From contig OY997591.1 of the NCBI GenBank assembly GCA_963921825.1, forward strand, positions 44,351,825 to 44,415,824: a stretch of DNA of 64,000 nt, written 5' to 3'. Position numbers and translations under genes: made by a program. Below, piece after piece: positions 61,199-64,000 of the stretch. Each line of letters begins with the position of its first letter. Position 1 is the first letter of the stretch. This stretch comes from Erodium maritimum (lineage: Eukaryota > Streptophyta > Magnoliopsida > Geraniales > Geraniaceae). The notes under the pieces are model-generated. The model searched no databases and was not told the origin of the DNA. It saw only the letters and a program-made list of their open reading frames with translations.

Positions 61199-63147
61199 AT
61201 GGTGGACCGGCCCAAAAATGGCCCTAGCTACCCACGGAAAATGATGGCCGGGTGGGGCCCACATGCCCGGGTCACGGGTTTCGTGTTCGGGTAGTTTAGG
61301 GCGTTCCCCAAGTCGTTAATCCACACCCGGATCGAAATTTGGAATTAAATTGTGAAAGTTGTAATTGACGGGTTTAGAAACTTTAAAACGCGAATTAAAT
61401 TACTCGGAAGTCGGAATTTGATTCCGTCAAGTGCCTAGGAACCCTTGAATTATTCTAAGACCGTAGAAACGAAAACGGGAATTTTCGGAGCCCCTGAAGG
61501 ACGTTTTCCAAATCCGATCAGATTCACCGGGTCGGGAGAAACGGGCGTTTCCGGGTCCATTATCGACAATGTCAAGTAATTAGGAAGTTTGGGACTGATC
61601 GACATTGTCGGGGTTACTTTTGGGCGTCAAGTTTATTAAAGTTCAGTTTATGTCTGCGAACTTAAAAGTATTTAAATTTGTGTTCTTATTAGATCGTGCC
61701 ACCGACAGAGGAAAGGGAAAGCTAGGCGAGTGATCGAGATCACGCCGGAGCTTGTTTGTGAGCTTTTGGGGAAAGCATACGAAGTAGGGAAAAGTAGCCG
61801 GATCTCGGCCCTGACTAGGGAAAGTTAACAGTAGAAATGCATGTGACACTTGGGTGTCGTGGGTTAAGTAAGTTTATCAAACAATAGAAAGGCAGGCGAC
61901 ACCGGGTGGTGTCGTATGATACGGGAACGTATCGAACAATAGAAATGCATGTGACACTTAGTAGTGTCGTAGGAGCAGTGAACTTTCGATATTAGAATTA
62001 CTGGAGGCATCTGGTATTGCCCGGAGGTTGATTGTTTAGTTTGTGTCTTGGGTGACCATGAGAGCCGGTACTTTACTGTTTTTGTCTTGGGTGTCCATGA
62101 GAGCCCGTACTTTACTGTTTGTGTCTTGGGTGGCCATGAGAGCCCGTATTTTACTGTTGGTGTGTCTTGGGTAGCCATGAGTGCCCGTGGGGTTGTTGAA
62201 TTCGTGTTTTACCGTTGGTGCCTTGGGTGGCCATGAGTGCCCGTGGGGTTGTCGAACCCGTGTTTTACCGTTGGTGTCTTGGGTGGCCATGAGTGCCTAT
62301 GAAGTGTTAAACCTGTGTTGTTGCTGTCGGTTGAACTTCGCTTGTGGTTGTGATTGTGGTTACCTGAGGTTGGGGCCCGCCTCAAAATAAAGGGGGTCCC
62401 GTGATCACGCGCGTATGCATGTTCAGACGAGGTAGGGGGGCCGCCTGAGAGTAAAGGGGTCCTAGCAACGTGTGCATGGTGGTGACAGATCGACAGCCTG
62501 ATCTGACTTTGTGCCGGGAAAAGTGCGACAGGTCGACCGCCTGGCTTGACAGGGATCGGCAAAGTGTGGGGGGACTGAGTAGCTGGAGTGCGATCCTTTG
62601 TGATCTTGTTTGGTGTGTGATCCTTTGTGATCTTGGGTGTTGCGCGGTTATCTTTTGAGTCTTTGGTGGAAGTCGTAATCGTTGTGTCGGGTCTACATTA
62701 CGTGTCCGAGTGTTGAGTCGGTTGAGGAAAGTAATAGTCGTGTGTCAGTCGGGTTACTTGAGTTTGGGGATAGTAGTCCCCGGTGTTTGGGTTGTTGTTG
62801 GTGTTACCGGCATTGCCTGCTAGTATGTCGTAGTCAGTCTGTTATCCGTGGTGGTGAGCGAATGCTCACCCCTAGCTGCTTTTCCTACAGGTATTGATCG
62901 CGGGACGGACTAGGTGAGCTCTCAAAGCTTGAAGAGCTAGGAGCGGGAGTCCGGGTTTCTTTTTTTGAGTCTAGCGACGTACGCCTTGTATTTTGTCCGC
63001 TTGTTGGGACGTACTTTTGAGTTGTAAATTATTATTCGATTAACTAAATGGTGGTTTTAAAGTGATTTATTTAAAAGGTTTGAAAATGTTTTATTGTCTT
63101 AAACGTTCGCGTTCCGGGTTCGGTTCTACTGAATTTGGGGCGTGACA
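61199..63147 (+). repeat. G3 3' LTR, second arm
   Basis: Begins with the second atggt TSD copy and continues exactly where 47706 stopped (ggaccggcccaaaaatgg, as at 30840), ending ggggcgtgaca at 63147. It includes a unit array at about 62040-62310. Confidence 0.95.
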
Positions 63148-63567
63148 GGGTCCCACTAGTTAGAAAAATATCTTTGTAGATATTTTTCGGTTAGATTCGC
63201 GAAATTCGGCCGTCTCGGGCCCCGTGCGGGCCCATTTTCCATGAATTTACGAAATTTCGTGGCTACAAGGAAACGGCCCAACTAAGACTGCTGTAACGAC
63301 GGCTAAGCTTTTTGGATCCAAATCGGGCCACGAACGGACCAAAACGTCGCTCGGTTGACTTTTTTCGACAAAAAAGTTAACTTCTCCCGAATTGGTCAAA
63401 AAGTTGCCCTGAGTCACCCAGAACTCACTTTGGTCTATATCGGGGTCAACTTAAGTCCGATATGACCCTCGGGGTCAATTTTAGGTTCATTTAAGTGGGT
63501 GTCCAAAATTTTAAATATTTTTGTTTTTCCGCCGGTAAACCGGCGTTGACCAGGAGCGGTCCTTACA
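63148..63567 (-). repeat. Gypsy G2 3' LTR, smaller arm
   Basis: After the TSD gggtc, the reverse-orientation G2 LTR continues from 29986 and ends with ccttaca, the complement of the LTR start. Confidence 0.92.
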
Positions 63568-64000
63568 ATGTACCCCCCTTAAAGGAATTTCGTCCGCGAA
63601 ATTTAAGACAGATGTACCTTAGGAGTCGAACAGATCGGGGTACTTCGCGCGAACCTCGTCCTCGCGCTCCCAAGTCGACTCAGCCCCGTGGTGCCACCAC
63701 TGCACACGTACTAGGCGGATAACCTTGCCACGCAAGACCTGCTCCCGTGTGTCCATGATTCGAACCAGTGTCTCCTCATACGAGACATCACCAGCCACCT
63801 CGACATCTTCCCACTCAATGACGTTAGAGGGGTCCGCATTATACTTCCGCAACTGGGAAACGTGGAGATTCCCAAGCTGCGGTGGTAGTGCAAGTCGGTA
63901 TGCAATTGATCCCACTCTACTCAGACCTCGAAAGGCCCGATATACTACGGGGCTAACTTGCCTCTGCCGCGGTTGAAACGTACCAGTCCATTCTTCAGAC
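63568..64000 (-). pseudogene. G2 integrase tail with chromodomain-like segment, cut by the window edge
   Basis: On the minus strand: YRLALPPQLGNLHVSQLRKY, then VIEWEDVEVAGDVSYEE and VQWWHHGAESTWEREDEVRA, close to the G3 tail at 46485-46850. A purine-rich stretch lies just before the LTR. The rest of the element is off the right edge. Interrupted at least twice in the visible part. Confidence 0.87.

Larger units (their letters stand above)
29987..63147 (+). mobile_element. Gypsy/Tekay-like element G3, full length, TSD gggtc, three nested insertions
   Basis: Bounded by tgtaagaacc at 29987 and ggggcgtgaca ending 63147, with gggtc at 29982-29986 and 63148-63152. Parts: 5' LTR 29987-32811 (2825 bp), internal 32812-46852 (with Copia C4 inside), 3' LTR 46853-47706 plus 61204-63147 (with solo LTR G4 inside). 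Without the insertions it is about 11 kb. The C-terminal chromodomain-like segment and long LTRs point to the Tekay/Del chromovirus lineage. The LTRs differ by roughly 3-5% by eye. It is broken, with roughly ten interruptions besides the insertions. Confidence 0.95.

Noticed and set aside
1-64000. Any tRNA, rRNA or snRNA gene
   Set aside because: Only 12- to 13-base matches to initiator tRNA-Met were seen, all at primer-binding sites of LTR elements.

Overview
The window is plant nuclear DNA, very probably from a seed plant and plausibly a eudicot; the species cannot be told. The signs are chromodomain-bearing Gypsy elements of Tekay/Del type, long-LTR Copia elements primed by initiator tRNA-Met, and L1-type LINEs whose ORF1 carries an RNA recognition motif. 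I found no host gene, structural RNA gene or CRISPR array. All 64 kb is mobile DNA, as in pericentromeric or other heterochromatin.

The layout is one nested stack, dated by target-site duplications (TSDs). At the base is a decayed plus-strand LINE (LINE A, pieces from 2123 to 6301). It was hit by a Gypsy LTR (G1, 1-2122), a solo Copia LTR (C1, 3047-4733, TSD tgcaa), a Mutator-type MITE (5356-5743, TSD taattacta) and an old minus-strand Copia element (C2) that starts at 6302 and runs off the right edge. C2 holds everything else. Its 3' LTR was split by a second LINE (LINE B, 6622-21097, minus strand), which was itself split by a plus-strand Copia element (C3, 9107-16058). Its 5' LTR was split at 28110 by a minus-strand Gypsy element (G2, of which one LTR and the pol tail are visible). 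The G2 LTR was split by a plus-strand Gypsy element (G3, 29987-63147, TSD gggtc). G3 carries a whole-length Copia element in pol (C4, 36144-44605, TSD cctcg) and, in its 3' LTR, an inverted solo Gypsy LTR (G4, 47707-61198, TSD atggt). G4 holds a solo Copia LTR (C5, 48514-50201, TSD cccaa) and another whole-length Copia element (C6, 50229-58654, TSD aggac). The deepest path has six layers: LINE A, C2, G2, G3, G4, C6.

LTR comparisons by eye agree with the nesting order: C2 about 10% different, C3 and G3 about 3-5%, C4 and C6 nearly identical. Copia insertion therefore spans a long period and continued until very recently, although every Copia copy here has a degraded coding region.

The most interesting unexplained structure is in the Copia RNA leader, between the primer-binding site and gag. 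All four internal regions keep a 288-nt domain closed by a 17-bp long-range helix and enclosing three hairpins, two with the same six-base loop. Downstream are repeated 15-nt hairpins, and the LTR itself is unusually rich in short-loop inverted repeats. The Gypsy LTRs carry four successive minisatellites whose copy number differs between copies.
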